A stretch of DNA of 22,146 nt from Pseudomonadales bacterium (GTDB lineage: Bacteria; Pseudomonadota; Gammaproteobacteria; Pseudomonadales; Azotimanducaceae): positions 1-22,146 of the forward strand of contig JAQWQN010000203.1 in NCBI GenBank assembly GCA_029244465.1, written 5' to 3'. Made by a program: the position numbers and the translations under genes. Numbering within the stretch: position 1 is the stretch's first letter; the number at the start of each line of letters is the position of its first letter. The notes under the pieces were generated by a model that made no database searches, was not told where the DNA came from, and saw only the letters and a program-made list of their open reading frames with translations. This document shows positions 6,401-14,442 of this stretch, piece after piece.

Positions 6401-7570
6401 TTAGCCCAGGATACGTTCGCGACTGTAGAGCTTGACGCTCAACCAAGCGAGCAGCGATCCATAGATGAGCGTGGTGACCATAGAAGTTGCCACGTTCAGT
6501 GCCGTCACGACCTCCCCTTTAATGATATCCGCCATCAGATTTGCCTGACTCAAACTCGGTATAAACATAATGCCAAACGTGGTCTCTACGTTTGTCAGCT
6601 GGGCGAATATCAATGGTAGCGTGGGAACTAAAATCACGAGCGTGAGGTAGGTTTGCGCCTCTTTGTAGCTTTTCGCGAAACTGGCAACGACGGTGAGCAG
6701 CGATGCTGCGAACAACAGTAGCGGTAAGCAGAGGACAAAAATTGGAACGAGCTGGGCAAAGCCGATTTCGAGAGCCATTCCGATCCGTTTAAAAGGTACG
6801 AACGGTACAGCCAGGGATAAACTGATACAAAATATCAAGAGGCTGATTCCGCCAAATATGCTGGTTGCGCCGATCTTACCGAGCACCAGTTGTGCGCGAC
6901 TAATCGGCTGTGTCAGTAAAGGTTCTAGTGAGCCGTGTTCCCGCTCTCCTGCCGTCGTATCAATTGCCAGATAAAAGCCGCCCATGAAAATCACTAGGAC
7001 CAAGAAGTAGGGTAGCGACGCCAGTACTGTGAGGGCTCGCGCCGCGGGTGAAGAGACATCAATCTCTTGGGTGACGACGGGGTTAGCGATATTGGGGTCA
7101 ACGCCGCGTAGCTGTAGACGCAAGAGCCCAACTGTTCTTGAGTAGCGGCTAATGTAGGCTCGAAGTAAAGAGAGGTGGCGACGGGTGGAGGATATTTTGC
7201 TGCTATCGTGGATGAGCTGGAGGGTGTTGACGTTGCCTTTGGAATACCTTTCGGCATAGTCGTGCGAGATGACAAGGATGAGGCTATGGGCCCCGTCGGT
7301 GACAAGATCGCGAGGCGAATCAGTCGCGAGCTCGGTGATTTCCGTAGCATTCTCGCGCAAGCTTGCCATCAGCTGGGGCGCGTATTGTGAGCCGATTACT
7401 GCGAATTCAATCGGGTCGTCTGCTTCACCTAACGCTCGGTCGAGCACGAAGACCATGAGGCCGACAAAGAACACTGGACCAAGGATGGCGAGCGAGAAGG
7501 AAGACAATATCGTTCGTCGGTCACGAAAGTTATCGATGCACTCTTTTTTTAGAACGACTGCGAAATTCAT
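6401..7570 (-). CDS. ABC-2 type transporter permease (NatB-like)
   Basis: A 389-aa inner-membrane subunit. It has one N-terminal membrane segment (about 24-46), a large extracytoplasmic domain (about 48-180), then five hydrophobic segments in the second half (about 185-205, 235-258, 270-300, 315-335 and 355-378). This is the layout of NatB and related ABC-2 exporter permeases. The signature GEREHGSLEPLLTQPISR, just after the second segment (about 213-230), is typical of this group as the coupling region to the ATPase. ATG 7570 overlaps the ATPase stop (ATGA), so the subunits are co-translated. It is the last gene of the hydrolase-ATPase-permease operon. The transported substrate is unknown; Na+ efflux is known for Bacillus NatAB but need not apply here. 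Confidence 0.85.
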   Translation of the reverse strand: MNFAVVLKKECIDNFRDRRTILSSFSLAILGPVFFVGLMVFVLDRALGEADDPIEFAVIGSQYAPQLMASLRENATEITELATDSPRDLVTDGAHSLILVISHDYAERYSKGNVNTLQLIHDSSKISSTRRHLSLLRAYISRYSRTVGLLRLQLRGVDPNIANPVVTQEIDVSSPAARALTVLASLPYFLVLVIFMGGFYLAIDTTAGEREHGSLEPLLTQPISRAQLVLGKIGATSIFGGISLLIFCISLSLAVPFVPFKRIGMALEIGFAQLVPIFVLCLPLLLFAASLLTVVASFAKSYKEAQTYLTLVILVPTLPLIFAQLTNVETTFGIMFIPSLSQANLMADIIKGEVVTALNVATSMVTTLIYGSLLAWLSVKLYSRERILG

Positions 7571-8298
7571 TCACCATCCTCGCCAGCACCGGCCAGGTGC
7601 ACAAATGCATCTTCCAGATTTTCAGTGCCCGCGTGTTCGCGCAGCTGGCTGATGGTGCCGTTGAAGCGGACTTCACCGGCACTAATCACCACAACATCGT
7701 CACATAGCGCATCAACTTCTTGCATGACGTGGCTGGAGAAGAGAATACACTTACCGCTCTGCTTGAGGTTTGCAATGATTTCCCGCAGCGCACGGGTGGC
7801 CATTACATCTAAACCGTTGGTTGGCTCATCCAAGATCACGTGACTTGGGTTATGAACGAGCGCGCGGGCCAGTGCCACCTTGATCTTTTGGCCTTGAGAG
7901 AAGCCAGCGGTGCGCCGATGTGCAAAATCGCCCATCTTGAGCTGCTCGATCAAAGATTCAATGCGTTGGGTTAACCGCGTTGGTTCGAGCCCTTGCAGCT
8001 TGCCAAAGTAGTTGATGTTCTCAACCCCAGTGAGTCGCCCATAGAGCCCTGAGTTATGGGGCAAGACGCCAATACGTTTGCGCACCGTCATTGGATCAGC
8101 TACGACATCGACACCGTCGATGATGGTGTTGCCACTGTCGGGTATGATCATGGTTGACAATATCCTGAGCGTGGTCGACTTGCCCGCGCCATTAGGGCCA
8201 AGGAGTGCTGTGATTCGACCATCTTGGGCTTTTAGTGAGACATCTTTCACGGCTTGGACCGAGCCAAACTCTTTGGCGATATTGCGCACCTCGATCAC
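7567..8298 (-). CDS. ABC transporter ATP-binding protein (NatA-like)
   Basis: A 243-aa ABC ATPase. Walker A is GPNGAGKS at 34-41, the signature is GFSQGQKIK at about 132-140, Walker B with the catalytic Glu is VILDEPTNGLD at about 154-164, and the switch His is H190. The usual Q-loop Gln is replaced (LPHNSGLYGRLT, about 79-90), as is common in NatA-type exporters. The start is GTG 8298, overlapping the hydrolase stop (GTGA); the stop overlaps the permease ATG. It powers the permease encoded next. The C-terminal tail is short, with no extra domain. Confidence 0.92.
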   Translation of the reverse strand: MIEVRNIAKEFGSVQAVKDVSLKAQDGRITALLGPNGAGKSTTLRILSTMIIPDSGNTIIDGVDVVADPMTVRKRIGVLPHNSGLYGRLTGVENINYFGKLQGLEPTRLTQRIESLIEQLKMGDFAHRRTAGFSQGQKIKVALARALVHNPSHVILDEPTNGLDVMATRALREIIANLKQSGKCILFSSHVMQEVDALCDDVVVISAGEVRFNGTISQLREHAGTENLEDAFVHLAGAGEDGE

Positions 8299-9761
8299 GG
8301 CGTGGGTCCCAGCAAATCGACAAAAAATGGGAATGGTTGCAAGCGTTCAATGCAGGCCAAATCAAGTGCTTGTGGGTTTGGCTCTTCAACAAATGACTCG
8401 ATTAGCCTAGGGATACAGCCGCGGCTAATTGTGCCGTGGCCTTGCCCGGGAGCCACGATGTGAATGGCATTCGATAGCCCGGGCATCACAGCTTTGCCCC
8501 AACTTGGTGGGGTTATTGGGTCGTTTTCACCAGACAGAACAAGCGTCGGTACCGCACTTTGCAGCGGTTGTTTCATGGTCTCATGCATGAACCCACGCGG
8601 CCATTGTGCACAGAGGGTATGCAAAGTGTCGTACATCTCCCGTCCCATATATGTGGCGGACAGCAATGCGAAATCAACTTGTTCGTCGGCATAGAACGGT
8701 GCATCTTCTGTGCAGATCACGGCGTTGTGCATACCGTAGGCCATCGAGGTCTTGAGGTTGTGCAACATACGCAGAGCATTACTCGCGATGGGGGTATAAC
8801 TCTGCTTCTTTGCAGCTTCGTTGAGGATCACCGGAATCAAAGCGGTTGTCTCTGGCGCGTAGAGTGAAAATCTCAACCAGGCGACAAGTTGGGGATGACC
8901 AAGCTCTAGTTCTGTCCTAATGCCTGTAACCGGATGCGCCAGGGTCATTTGGATTGGTGATTCCTTGAGCTGGCTGGAGACGAGCTCGAAGCTTGCTTTG
9001 ATGTCACCAAAAACGTCCGCACACGTTGGCTGCTCGGCACAACGGACGAACACGTTGTCCAACGCGTGCTGGCTGTGCAGCGCAATTTGACTGCCCAGTA
9101 CTTCGCTCGGTGGCACAACACCATCGAGGATCACGGCGCGGGATGAATGAGGGTACGTGCGCATATAGTGTTGGGCAACTCGCGTCCCGTATGACACGCC
9201 ATAAATGGATAGCTGTTCATAGCCAAGACCGAGGCGCATGGCCTCTAGGTCTTCGACGGCGACGGACGTTGTAAAAAAAATCGGGTCGAATGGTAGCCGC
9301 GCAAGGCAGTCCTTAATGAGTTCCGGCACTTTGTCTGGGTCGTAGTTGTCGGGGTCGTCAGCGATACCTTCACAGGTTAAGCGACTCGATCGTCCCGTGC
9401 CGCGCTGATCGATAACCAGGACATCACGCTCGCGCGTAAAGGCGCTTAACAGAGGGGCAAACTGGATCATCAAGTCTACGGATGATCCGCCGGGACCGCC
9501 GTTAATAAGGGTGAATGCGTCGTCTGCGGGTGTGTTGGATGTCGACTTTAGCTTGGCAAGGAAAAGATCGACCTGCTCGCCGTCAGGATTGCTTGGGTCC
9601 AGAGGACGTTGCCATGTTGCGCACTCCGCATGGAGATTGCCGTTACCACTAGAGCCTGTCAGGGCGCATGGCGTAAATGAAATGTCTTCTGCTAATGCAG
9701 GCGTGCTCATGGCGAACATCAAGACGGCGGACCGTATGAGGGCAATTGGGCGAAGAAACAT
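8295..9761 (-). CDS. Exported alpha/beta hydrolase (proline iminopeptidase / tripeptidyl aminopeptidase-like)
   Basis: A 488-aa secreted or periplasmic hydrolase. Residues 1-24 are a signal peptide ending TPALA. The alpha/beta-hydrolase core shows the oxyanion segment GGPGGSS (88-94), IDQRGTGRSS (117-126), the nucleophile S190 in YGVSYG, D414 in GENDPITPP and H442 in GQGHG, a complete catalytic triad. A helical cap lies between about 220 and 400, and the C-terminal part resembles the TAP-like extension. Relatives cleave N-terminal residues from peptides; the exact substrate here is unknown. It lies 50 bp after ispB on the same strand and overlaps the ABC ATPase start by 4 bp (GTGA). The coupling to an exporter suggests a joint role in handling an exported or toxic peptide or ester; that is inference. 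Confidence 0.85.
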   Translation of the reverse strand: MFLRPIALIRSAVLMFAMSTPALAEDISFTPCALTGSSGNGNLHAECATWQRPLDPSNPDGEQVDLFLAKLKSTSNTPADDAFTLINGGPGGSSVDLMIQFAPLLSAFTRERDVLVIDQRGTGRSSRLTCEGIADDPDNYDPDKVPELIKDCLARLPFDPIFFTTSVAVEDLEAMRLGLGYEQLSIYGVSYGTRVAQHYMRTYPHSSRAVILDGVVPPSEVLGSQIALHSQHALDNVFVRCAEQPTCADVFGDIKASFELVSSQLKESPIQMTLAHPVTGIRTELELGHPQLVAWLRFSLYAPETTALIPVILNEAAKKQSYTPIASNALRMLHNLKTSMAYGMHNAVICTEDAPFYADEQVDFALLSATYMGREMYDTLHTLCAQWPRGFMHETMKQPLQSAVPTLVLSGENDPITPPSWGKAVMPGLSNAIHIVAPGQGHGTISRGCIPRLIESFVEEPNPQALDLACIERLQPFPFFVDLLGPTP

Positions 9762-9811
9762 CAGAAAGAAAGCATCTGCTTAGACAAGTCGCATCTTAAA
9801 TAAGAAACATT

Positions 9812-10846
9812 TCAGAAAAGGCGGGACGTACTATATTCCGTCAGAGTCCTAAGCGCGGCGACATATGAATTTTGTGGCAAAGCCTCAAGACAACAGAGGG
9901 CCTGATCTGCTTCGTTCCGAATGGCCTGATAGACGTAGTCCAAGGCGCCAGTGCTGCGGACGATTTCCAGGACATCGGGTAGTTCAGCGACAGACCGACG
10001 TGCAATGGCGGTTTCAACAGTCTGCCTTTGTTTTGCCGGCGCATTCTGGATGGCGTAAATTAATGGCAGAGTGAGCTTACCCTCCGCAAGGTCATCGCCA
10101 ACATTTTTGCCCAACGCCTCGCTGTCGCCAACATAGTCGAGCCAGTCGTCGACCAGTTGGTATGTAATCCCGAAGTGCAAACCGAATCTACGCATGAGTT
10201 CAGGCGACGCGTCTGTCTTATCAGAAGCCAATACTGCCCCTGTGTGACAGGCCGCCTCAAACAGCAAAGCCGTCTTACAACGGATGATCTCGCGATATTC
10301 AGTTTCAGTTGTAGCGATGTTGCCGATGTTGGTCAATTGCAGCACTTCGCCTTCTGCGATGGTGTTAGTCGCGGCTGCAAGAATGCCCATAATGTCGAGC
10401 TGGCCAATATCAACCATCATTTGAAATGCACGCGAATAGAGAAAGTCACCGACTAAAACGCTTGGGGCATTGCCCCATTTTTCGTTCGCAGTCACTTTGC
10501 CCCGTCGCAAGCCACTGCGATCCACGACATCGTCGTGCAGTAGGGTTGCGGTGTGTAGGAACTCGATGATGGCGGCCAAGCGGATGTGGTGTTCACCTTT
10601 ATACTCAAGGGCGCCGGAAGTCAGCAGTACCATCAAAGGCCGCAGGCGTTTACCACCAGAGGCGACAATGTGTGTGCCGATTTCGCTGACTAAATCAACA
10701 TCGGAAGTCAGCTTCGTCGGGATAAGCTGATTGACCGCCCGAAAGTCGGCTGCCACCAGGTCATAAACGGGGCGCAAAGTCTCAATGCTTGCGGCGGTCC
10801 GACTCACAATGTCAGCGGGTGTGGTTTTTAGGGCTTGAGTACTCAC
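9812..10846 (-). CDS. ispB: Octaprenyl (polyprenyl) diphosphate synthase
   Basis: Long-chain trans-prenyltransferase making the side chain of ubiquinone or menaquinone from FPP/GGPP and IPP; cytoplasmic, 344 aa. The GGKRLRP substrate loop (64-70), the first aspartate-rich motif D105-D106-V-V-D109 (LLHDDVVD) and the second, in YQLVDDWLDYVGD (about 228-240), are all intact. Compared with E. coli IspB it has roughly 20 extra N-terminal residues. The start is GTG 10846, with AGGA about 10 nt upstream. It diverges from rplU, the usual arrangement in Gammaproteobacteria, and this supports the name. The chain length cannot be deduced from the sequence read. Confidence 0.95.
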   Translation of the reverse strand: MSTQALKTTPADIVSRTAASIETLRPVYDLVAADFRAVNQLIPTKLTSDVDLVSEIGTHIVASGGKRLRPLMVLLTSGALEYKGEHHIRLAAIIEFLHTATLLHDDVVDRSGLRRGKVTANEKWGNAPSVLVGDFLYSRAFQMMVDIGQLDIMGILAAATNTIAEGEVLQLTNIGNIATTETEYREIIRCKTALLFEAACHTGAVLASDKTDASPELMRRFGLHFGITYQLVDDWLDYVGDSEALGKNVGDDLAEGKLTLPLIYAIQNAPAKQRQTVETAIARRSVAELPDVLEIVRSTGALDYVYQAIRNEADQALCCLEALPQNSYVAALRTLTEYSTSRLF

Positions 10847-10920
10847 AATTGGCGGTATCCTAGCAGGAAAAGTTCCGACTCACACGACTCTAGAGACTCG
10901 TATTCAACTTTCGCCTTGAT

Positions 10921-10948
10921 ATGATAGTCCGTTGTAATCGTGCTTGAA
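10921..10948 (-). promoter_or_regulatory. Candidate ispB promoter
   Basis: On the minus strand TTCAAG (10948-10943) and TATCAT (10926-10921) are 16 bp apart, upstream of the ispB GTG. It overlaps the plus-strand rplU promoter, so the two would be face to face. The match is moderate. Confidence 0.35.
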
Positions 10949-10960
10949 TATCCGTACAAT
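10932..10960 (+). promoter_or_regulatory. Sigma-70-type promoter of rplU-rpmA
   Basis: TTGTAA (10932-10937) and TACAAT (10955-10960) are separated by exactly 17 bp, both close to consensus. It would give a leader of about 100 nt before rplU, long enough for a regulatory structure (see the finding at 10972-11026). Confidence 0.6.
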
Positions 10961-11070
10961 TACGCGCCTTTCGCACGAGGGCTCGGGGCGTAGATTTTCA
11001 GCTAGGTCACGGGAGAAATTCGTGCGGTTCCCAAATTGTTGAAATTTCACCCATATTTAGGGGCGATAAG

Positions 11071-11379
11071 ATGTTTGCAGTGTTTCAGAGTGGCGGCAAG
11101 CAGCACCGCGTGAGCGAAGGCGATGTTGTAAAGCTAGAACTCATTGATGCAGAGCCTGGCCAAGAGTTGGTATTTGACAAGGTATTGATGGTCGCCGATG
11201 GCGATGACGTCAATGTCGGTGCGCCTTATGTTGATGGCGGCCAAGTCAAAGCCGAGGTTTTACGCAATGAGCGTGATAAGAAGATTCGGGTCATCAAATT
11301 TAAGCGTCGCAAAGATTACATGCGACGTCAGGGCCACAGACAGTGGTTTACTGAAGTGAAAATTACGGCTATCGGCTAG
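11071..11379 (+). CDS. rplU: 50S ribosomal protein bL21
   Basis: A 102-aa protein of standard length, alignable throughout: MFAVFQSGGKQHRV at the start, GAPYVDGGQVKAEV in the middle, and the C-terminal KFKRRKDYMRRQGHRQWFTEVKI signature. It binds 23S rRNA in the large subunit. It is preceded by a purine-rich GGGGCGATAAG ribosome binding site and followed 25 bp later by rpmA, with which it forms the usual two-gene unit ending at a strong terminator. Confidence 0.98.
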   Translation: MFAVFQSGGKQHRVSEGDVVKLELIDAEPGQELVFDKVLMVADGDDVNVGAPYVDGGQVKAEVLRNERDKKIRVIKFKRRKDYMRRQGHRQWFTEVKITAIG

Positions 11380-11404
11380 TTGAAGATTGAGGAGATCTAG
11401 ATAA

Positions 11405-11668
11405 ATGGCACATAAAAAAGCAGGCGGTAGTACAAGGAACGGACGTGATTCGGAATCGAAGCGCCTCGGCCTAAAGAAATACGGTGGCCAATACGTCACG
11501 GCAGGTAATATCCTTGTCCGACAGCGAGGGACTCAGTTCCACCCGGGCGGTAATGTGGGCTGCGGCAGAGACCATACTTTGTTTGCCAAGGCAGATGGTT
11601 ATGTTGAATTTGCGGTTAAAGGCCCGCTCAAACGGCGCACTGTGAGCGTGGTATCGGGGCAGGTCTAG
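11405..11668 (+). CDS. rpmA: 50S ribosomal protein bL27
   Basis: An 87-aa protein of standard length. It starts directly MAHKKAGGSTRNGRDS, with no cleavable N-terminal extension of the Firmicutes kind, so its N-terminus can reach the peptidyl transferase centre. The conserved RLGLKKYGGQ, RQRGTQFHPG and VGCGRDHTLFA segments are present. A GAGGAGAT ribosome binding site precedes it. The terminator at 11687-11712 follows. Confidence 0.98.
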   Translation: MAHKKAGGSTRNGRDSESKRLGLKKYGGQYVTAGNILVRQRGTQFHPGGNVGCGRDHTLFAKADGYVEFAVKGPLKRRTVSVVSGQV

Positions 11669-11686
11669 AACGCTCAAACGCCTAAT

Positions 11687-11712
11687 AAAACCCCGCTTCG
11701 GCGGGGTTTTTT
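11687..11712 (+). terminator. Intrinsic terminator after rpmA
   Basis: CCCCGC and GCGGGG form a 6-bp GC stem (extended by A:T pairs) around the stable TTCG tetraloop, followed directly by six Ts. It ends 15 bp before the obgE ATG. Confidence 0.9.
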
Positions 11713-11727
11713 GTAGCGGGAGACAAA

Positions 11728-12921
11728 ATGCAGTTTATCGACGAAGCGACGATACAAGTGCAGGCGGGTAAAGGTGGTGGTGGCTGCCTCAGTTTCCGTC
11801 GAGAAAAATATGTCGCCAAAGGTGGCCCGGATGGTGGCAACGGCGGCGATGGTGGCGCCGTCTATCTTCAAGCCGATGGCGCATTAAACACGCTGATCGA
11901 TTTCCGCTATCAGCCACGCTATAAGGCGACTAATGGCACGCCTGGCAGCGGTCGCAACAAAACCGGTGCCCAAGGGGACGATAGGTATGTCAAAGTGCCG
12001 GTTGGCACCACCGTTGTAGATGAACAGACACGTGAGGTTATTGGTGACCTTGCTAAGATTGGTGATGTTCTGATGGTCGCGCAAGGGGGACATCGGGGTC
12101 TTGGGAATGCTGCGTTCAAATCAAGTACCAATCGTGCCCCGAGAAAAACCACGCCGGGTTCTGAAGGAGAAGCGCGGCGCTTGCGGCTGCAACTCAAGCT
12201 GTTGGCTGACGTCGGACTTCTGGGCCTGCCTAATGCCGGAAAGTCGACCCTGATCGGACAAGTTTCTGCGGCAGACCCAAAGGTCGCCGATTACCCCTTT
12301 ACCACATTAGCACCAAGCCTAGGCGTCGTTCGCCTAGGTACAGATGCAAGTTTTGTGATGGCAGATATACCGGGGGTCATTGTCGGTGCCTCTGATGGTG
12401 CAGGGTTGGGATCACAATTTCTTCGGCATCTATCGCGTAACAGAGTGTTGCTGCACCTGATTGATGTTCTGCCGGAAGATGAGTCGGACCCGATAACAAA
12501 TTGTGAATCGATCGAAGCAGAGCTCGAGGCGTATTCGAAAGCCCTGAAAGAACGACCTATTTGGATCGTCTTGTCTAAGGTCGACCAGCTTGAAGATGGC
12601 GAAGTCGATGCGCTGAGGGGGCGGTTTGAGACCAAGTATCCTGAGCGAAAGATTTGTGCAGTGTCAGCATTAGGTGATATCGGATTGACCTCTTTGACGC
12701 AAGAATTGATGCAATTTCTTGATGAATATCAGCGCCGACTGGCGGAGGAAATACCGTTCGCCGAGGCTGATAGCAGGCTCGAAGAGCGTATCACCGCCGA
12801 TGTGTTAAAGCATTCCGAGGCTGAGCGTGAGCGGCGGGCAGCGGCCAGACAGGCGGCGGCTGGTGCCGAAGCAGATGTCTTTGACGACGATGAGCCGGAG
12901 ACGATTTATGTCTCAGAATGA
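11728..12921 (+). CDS. obgE: Obg-family GTPase (ObgE/CgtA)
   Basis: A 397-aa GTPase that binds the 50S subunit and acts in ribosome assembly and stress control. The glycine-rich Obg fold fills residues 1-158 (for example GGNGGDGG at about 36-43). The GTPase domain follows with the P-loop GLPNAGKST (166-174), DYPFTTLAP (G2, about 188-196) and DIPG (G3, 213-216). G4 reads SKVD (283-286) where NKxD is usual. The C-terminus is a charged tail, typical of proteobacterial Obg. The ribosome binding site is GCGGGAGA. It follows rplU-rpmA as in most bacteria, but behind a terminator, and its last 14 bp overlap proB. Confidence 0.96.
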   Translation: MQFIDEATIQVQAGKGGGGCLSFRREKYVAKGGPDGGNGGDGGAVYLQADGALNTLIDFRYQPRYKATNGTPGSGRNKTGAQGDDRYVKVPVGTTVVDEQTREVIGDLAKIGDVLMVAQGGHRGLGNAAFKSSTNRAPRKTTPGSEGEARRLRLQLKLLADVGLLGLPNAGKSTLIGQVSAADPKVADYPFTTLAPSLGVVRLGTDASFVMADIPGVIVGASDGAGLGSQFLRHLSRNRVLLHLIDVLPEDESDPITNCESIEAELEAYSKALKERPIWIVLSKVDQLEDGEVDALRGRFETKYPERKICAVSALGDIGLTSLTQELMQFLDEYQRRLAEEIPFAEADSRLEERITADVLKHSEAERERRAAARQAAAGAEADVFDDDEPETIYVSE

Positions 12922-14065
12922 GGTCGGAGACGCGAACTCGGTCCTCGATCGTGAATCACTTGCGCGTGCTGCAAGAATCGTGATCAAGATTGGTAGTGCG
13001 CTGCTTACGAAGCAGGGCTTAGGACTTGATTCCGAGCGCATAAGCGCATTGTCGCGGCAAGTTGCTAACCTCGTTGCGGCCGGGAGGGAAGTGGTCATTG
13101 TCTCCTCTGGTGCTGTGGCCGAAGGGTGTAACCGACTTGGGTGGGTGACGCGACCGGAGGCCGTGCATGAGCTTCAGGCGGCTGCGGCGGTTGGTCAAAT
13201 GGGGTTGGTGGAAGCATGGGAGTCGGCGCTCAGGGAGCATGGTCGCAGAGCGGCAATGATCATGCTGACGCATGAAGATTTTGCTGATCGCAAACGCTAT
13301 CTGAACGCACGAGCGACAATTTTACAGCTGTTGAGTTTGGGCATTGTGCCGGTCATCAATGAAAACGATACTGTAGCGACTGAAGAAATTCAGTTCGGTG
13401 ACAACGATACGTTAGCGGCCTTGGTCACGAATTTGATCGAAGGCGAACTGCTTGTCATTCTAACGGACGTTGATGGATTGTTGTCTGCTGATCCAGCGGA
13501 TGATCCCGACGCTTCCGTGGTTAAGCATGCCTATGCCAACGATAACACGCTTGACCGCATGGCCGGCAAGCGCAGTGGTGTGTTGGGGCGCGGTGGTATG
13601 GTGACTAAACTCCAGGCCGCTCGTCTCGCCGCGCGCTCCGGCGCGCATACGGTCATTGCATCTGGACAGGCGTCCGCTATTTTGCGGGATGTTTTGTCGG
13701 GACGCGAGGTAGGTACCTGGCTCCAGGCAGAGCTGACACCGATGACAGCGCGAAAACGTTGGATTGCGGGTCATTTGAGAGCTAAGGGAGCGCTGACTAT
13801 AGATGCCGGCGCGCATAGCGCGTTGGTGGACCAAGGCGTGAGTCTACTGGCAGTGGGTGTGACCGCCGTCACTGGTGAATTTGCTCGCGGTGACGTCGTT
13901 AGGATCTGCGCAACGAACGGCAGGCAGGTCGGTCAAGGCTTGAGTAACTATTCGAGCCGCGATACCGCGAAGCTTTTAGGCCAGAAGTCAGAAGCATTCG
14001 CCGAACATATTGACTATGTCGGCGAGCCAGAACTCGTACACCGGGACAACCTGGTGATGGTGTGA
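12908..14065 (+). CDS. proB: Glutamate 5-kinase
   Basis: Catalyses ATP-dependent phosphorylation of L-glutamate, the first and feedback-controlled step of proline synthesis; cytoplasmic, 385 aa. The amino-acid kinase domain (about 23-265) shows VIKIGSALLT, VSSGAVAEG, the conserved NENDTVATEEIQFGDNDTLAA stretch and GRGGMVTKLQAA. A C-terminal PUA domain (about 290-375) completes the standard long form. The frame is open back to 12827, but ATG 12908 (MSQNEVGD) is chosen since the upstream 27 codons lie inside obgE and are not conserved. It overlaps obgE by 14 bp, so translational coupling is likely. proA is not adjacent. Confidence 0.95.
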   Translation: MSQNEVGDANSVLDRESLARAARIVIKIGSALLTKQGLGLDSERISALSRQVANLVAAGREVVIVSSGAVAEGCNRLGWVTRPEAVHELQAAAAVGQMGLVEAWESALREHGRRAAMIMLTHEDFADRKRYLNARATILQLLSLGIVPVINENDTVATEEIQFGDNDTLAALVTNLIEGELLVILTDVDGLLSADPADDPDASVVKHAYANDNTLDRMAGKRSGVLGRGGMVTKLQAARLAARSGAHTVIASGQASAILRDVLSGREVGTWLQAELTPMTARKRWIAGHLRAKGALTIDAGAHSALVDQGVSLLAVGVTAVTGEFARGDVVRICATNGRQVGQGLSNYSSRDTAKLLGQKSEAFAEHIDYVGEPELVHRDNLVMV

Positions 14066-14071
14066 CGAGGC

Positions 14072-14344
14072 TTAGCTACCTTGTTGTAGCGCTTTGATCT
14101 TCTTATTTAGGCGAGACTTATGACGCGCTGCTTTGTTTTTATGCATGATTCCCTTCGACACCATTTTGTCGATCAATGGGGAAGCATCAGTCATCGCAGT
14201 GCTTGCAGCGCTGCCATCACCGGCTTCAAGGGCAGCGTCGACACGCTTCATGTAGGTGCGAACCATCGAGCGTTGACTTGCGTTTTGCGTACGTCTGTTT
14301 TCCGCTTGTCGTGCGCGCTTGCGTGCTTGTGGACTATTAGCCAA
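14072..14344 (-). CDS. rpsT: 30S ribosomal protein bS20
   Basis: A 90-aa, strongly basic, helical 16S rRNA-binding protein. The correct start is TTG 14344 (L/MANSPQARKRARQAENRR): it matches the family N-terminus, has GACGAGG 5-11 nt upstream, and the longer frame from ATG 14380 would begin inside the -10 box. A TTG start is also used by E. coli rpsT, where it takes part in S20 autoregulation; the same may apply here. It converges on proB with only 6 bp between the stops and diverges from murJ, an order shared with Pseudomonas. Confidence 0.97.
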   Translation of the reverse strand: MANSPQARKRARQAENRRTQNASQRSMVRTYMKRVDAALEAGDGSAASTAMTDASPLIDKMVSKGIMHKNKAARHKSRLNKKIKALQQGS

Positions 14345-14379
14345 GAATGCCTCGTCTGGGGTCGGAATTTCGGGCCGCA

Positions 14380-14408
14380 AATATGCCGTCGGCGCCGGTG
14401 GATGTCAA
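14380..14408 (-). promoter_or_regulatory. Sigma-70-type promoter of rpsT
   Basis: On the minus strand a consensus -35 TTGACA (14408-14403) and CATATT (14385-14380) are 17 bp apart. Transcription would start near 14373, leaving a leader of about 30 nt to the TTG start. This promoter excludes the upstream ATG 14380 as the rpsT start. Confidence 0.65.
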
Positions 14409-14442
14409 CTCGAACTCGTAATGATCTGGGTAATTCTTTCTA

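Noticed and set aside
12827..12907. Extended N-terminus of proB
   Set aside because: The 27 extra codons lie inside obgE and are not part of the ProB family; ATG 12908 gives standard length.
13460..13834. 124-codon minus-strand ORF within proB
   Set aside because: Antisense to the conserved glutamate kinase core; no ribosome binding site or family likeness.
14345..14380. rpsT start at ATG 14380
   Set aside because: Overlaps the -10 box of a strong promoter and adds 12 residues absent from bS20; TTG 14344 has a good Shine-Dalgarno.
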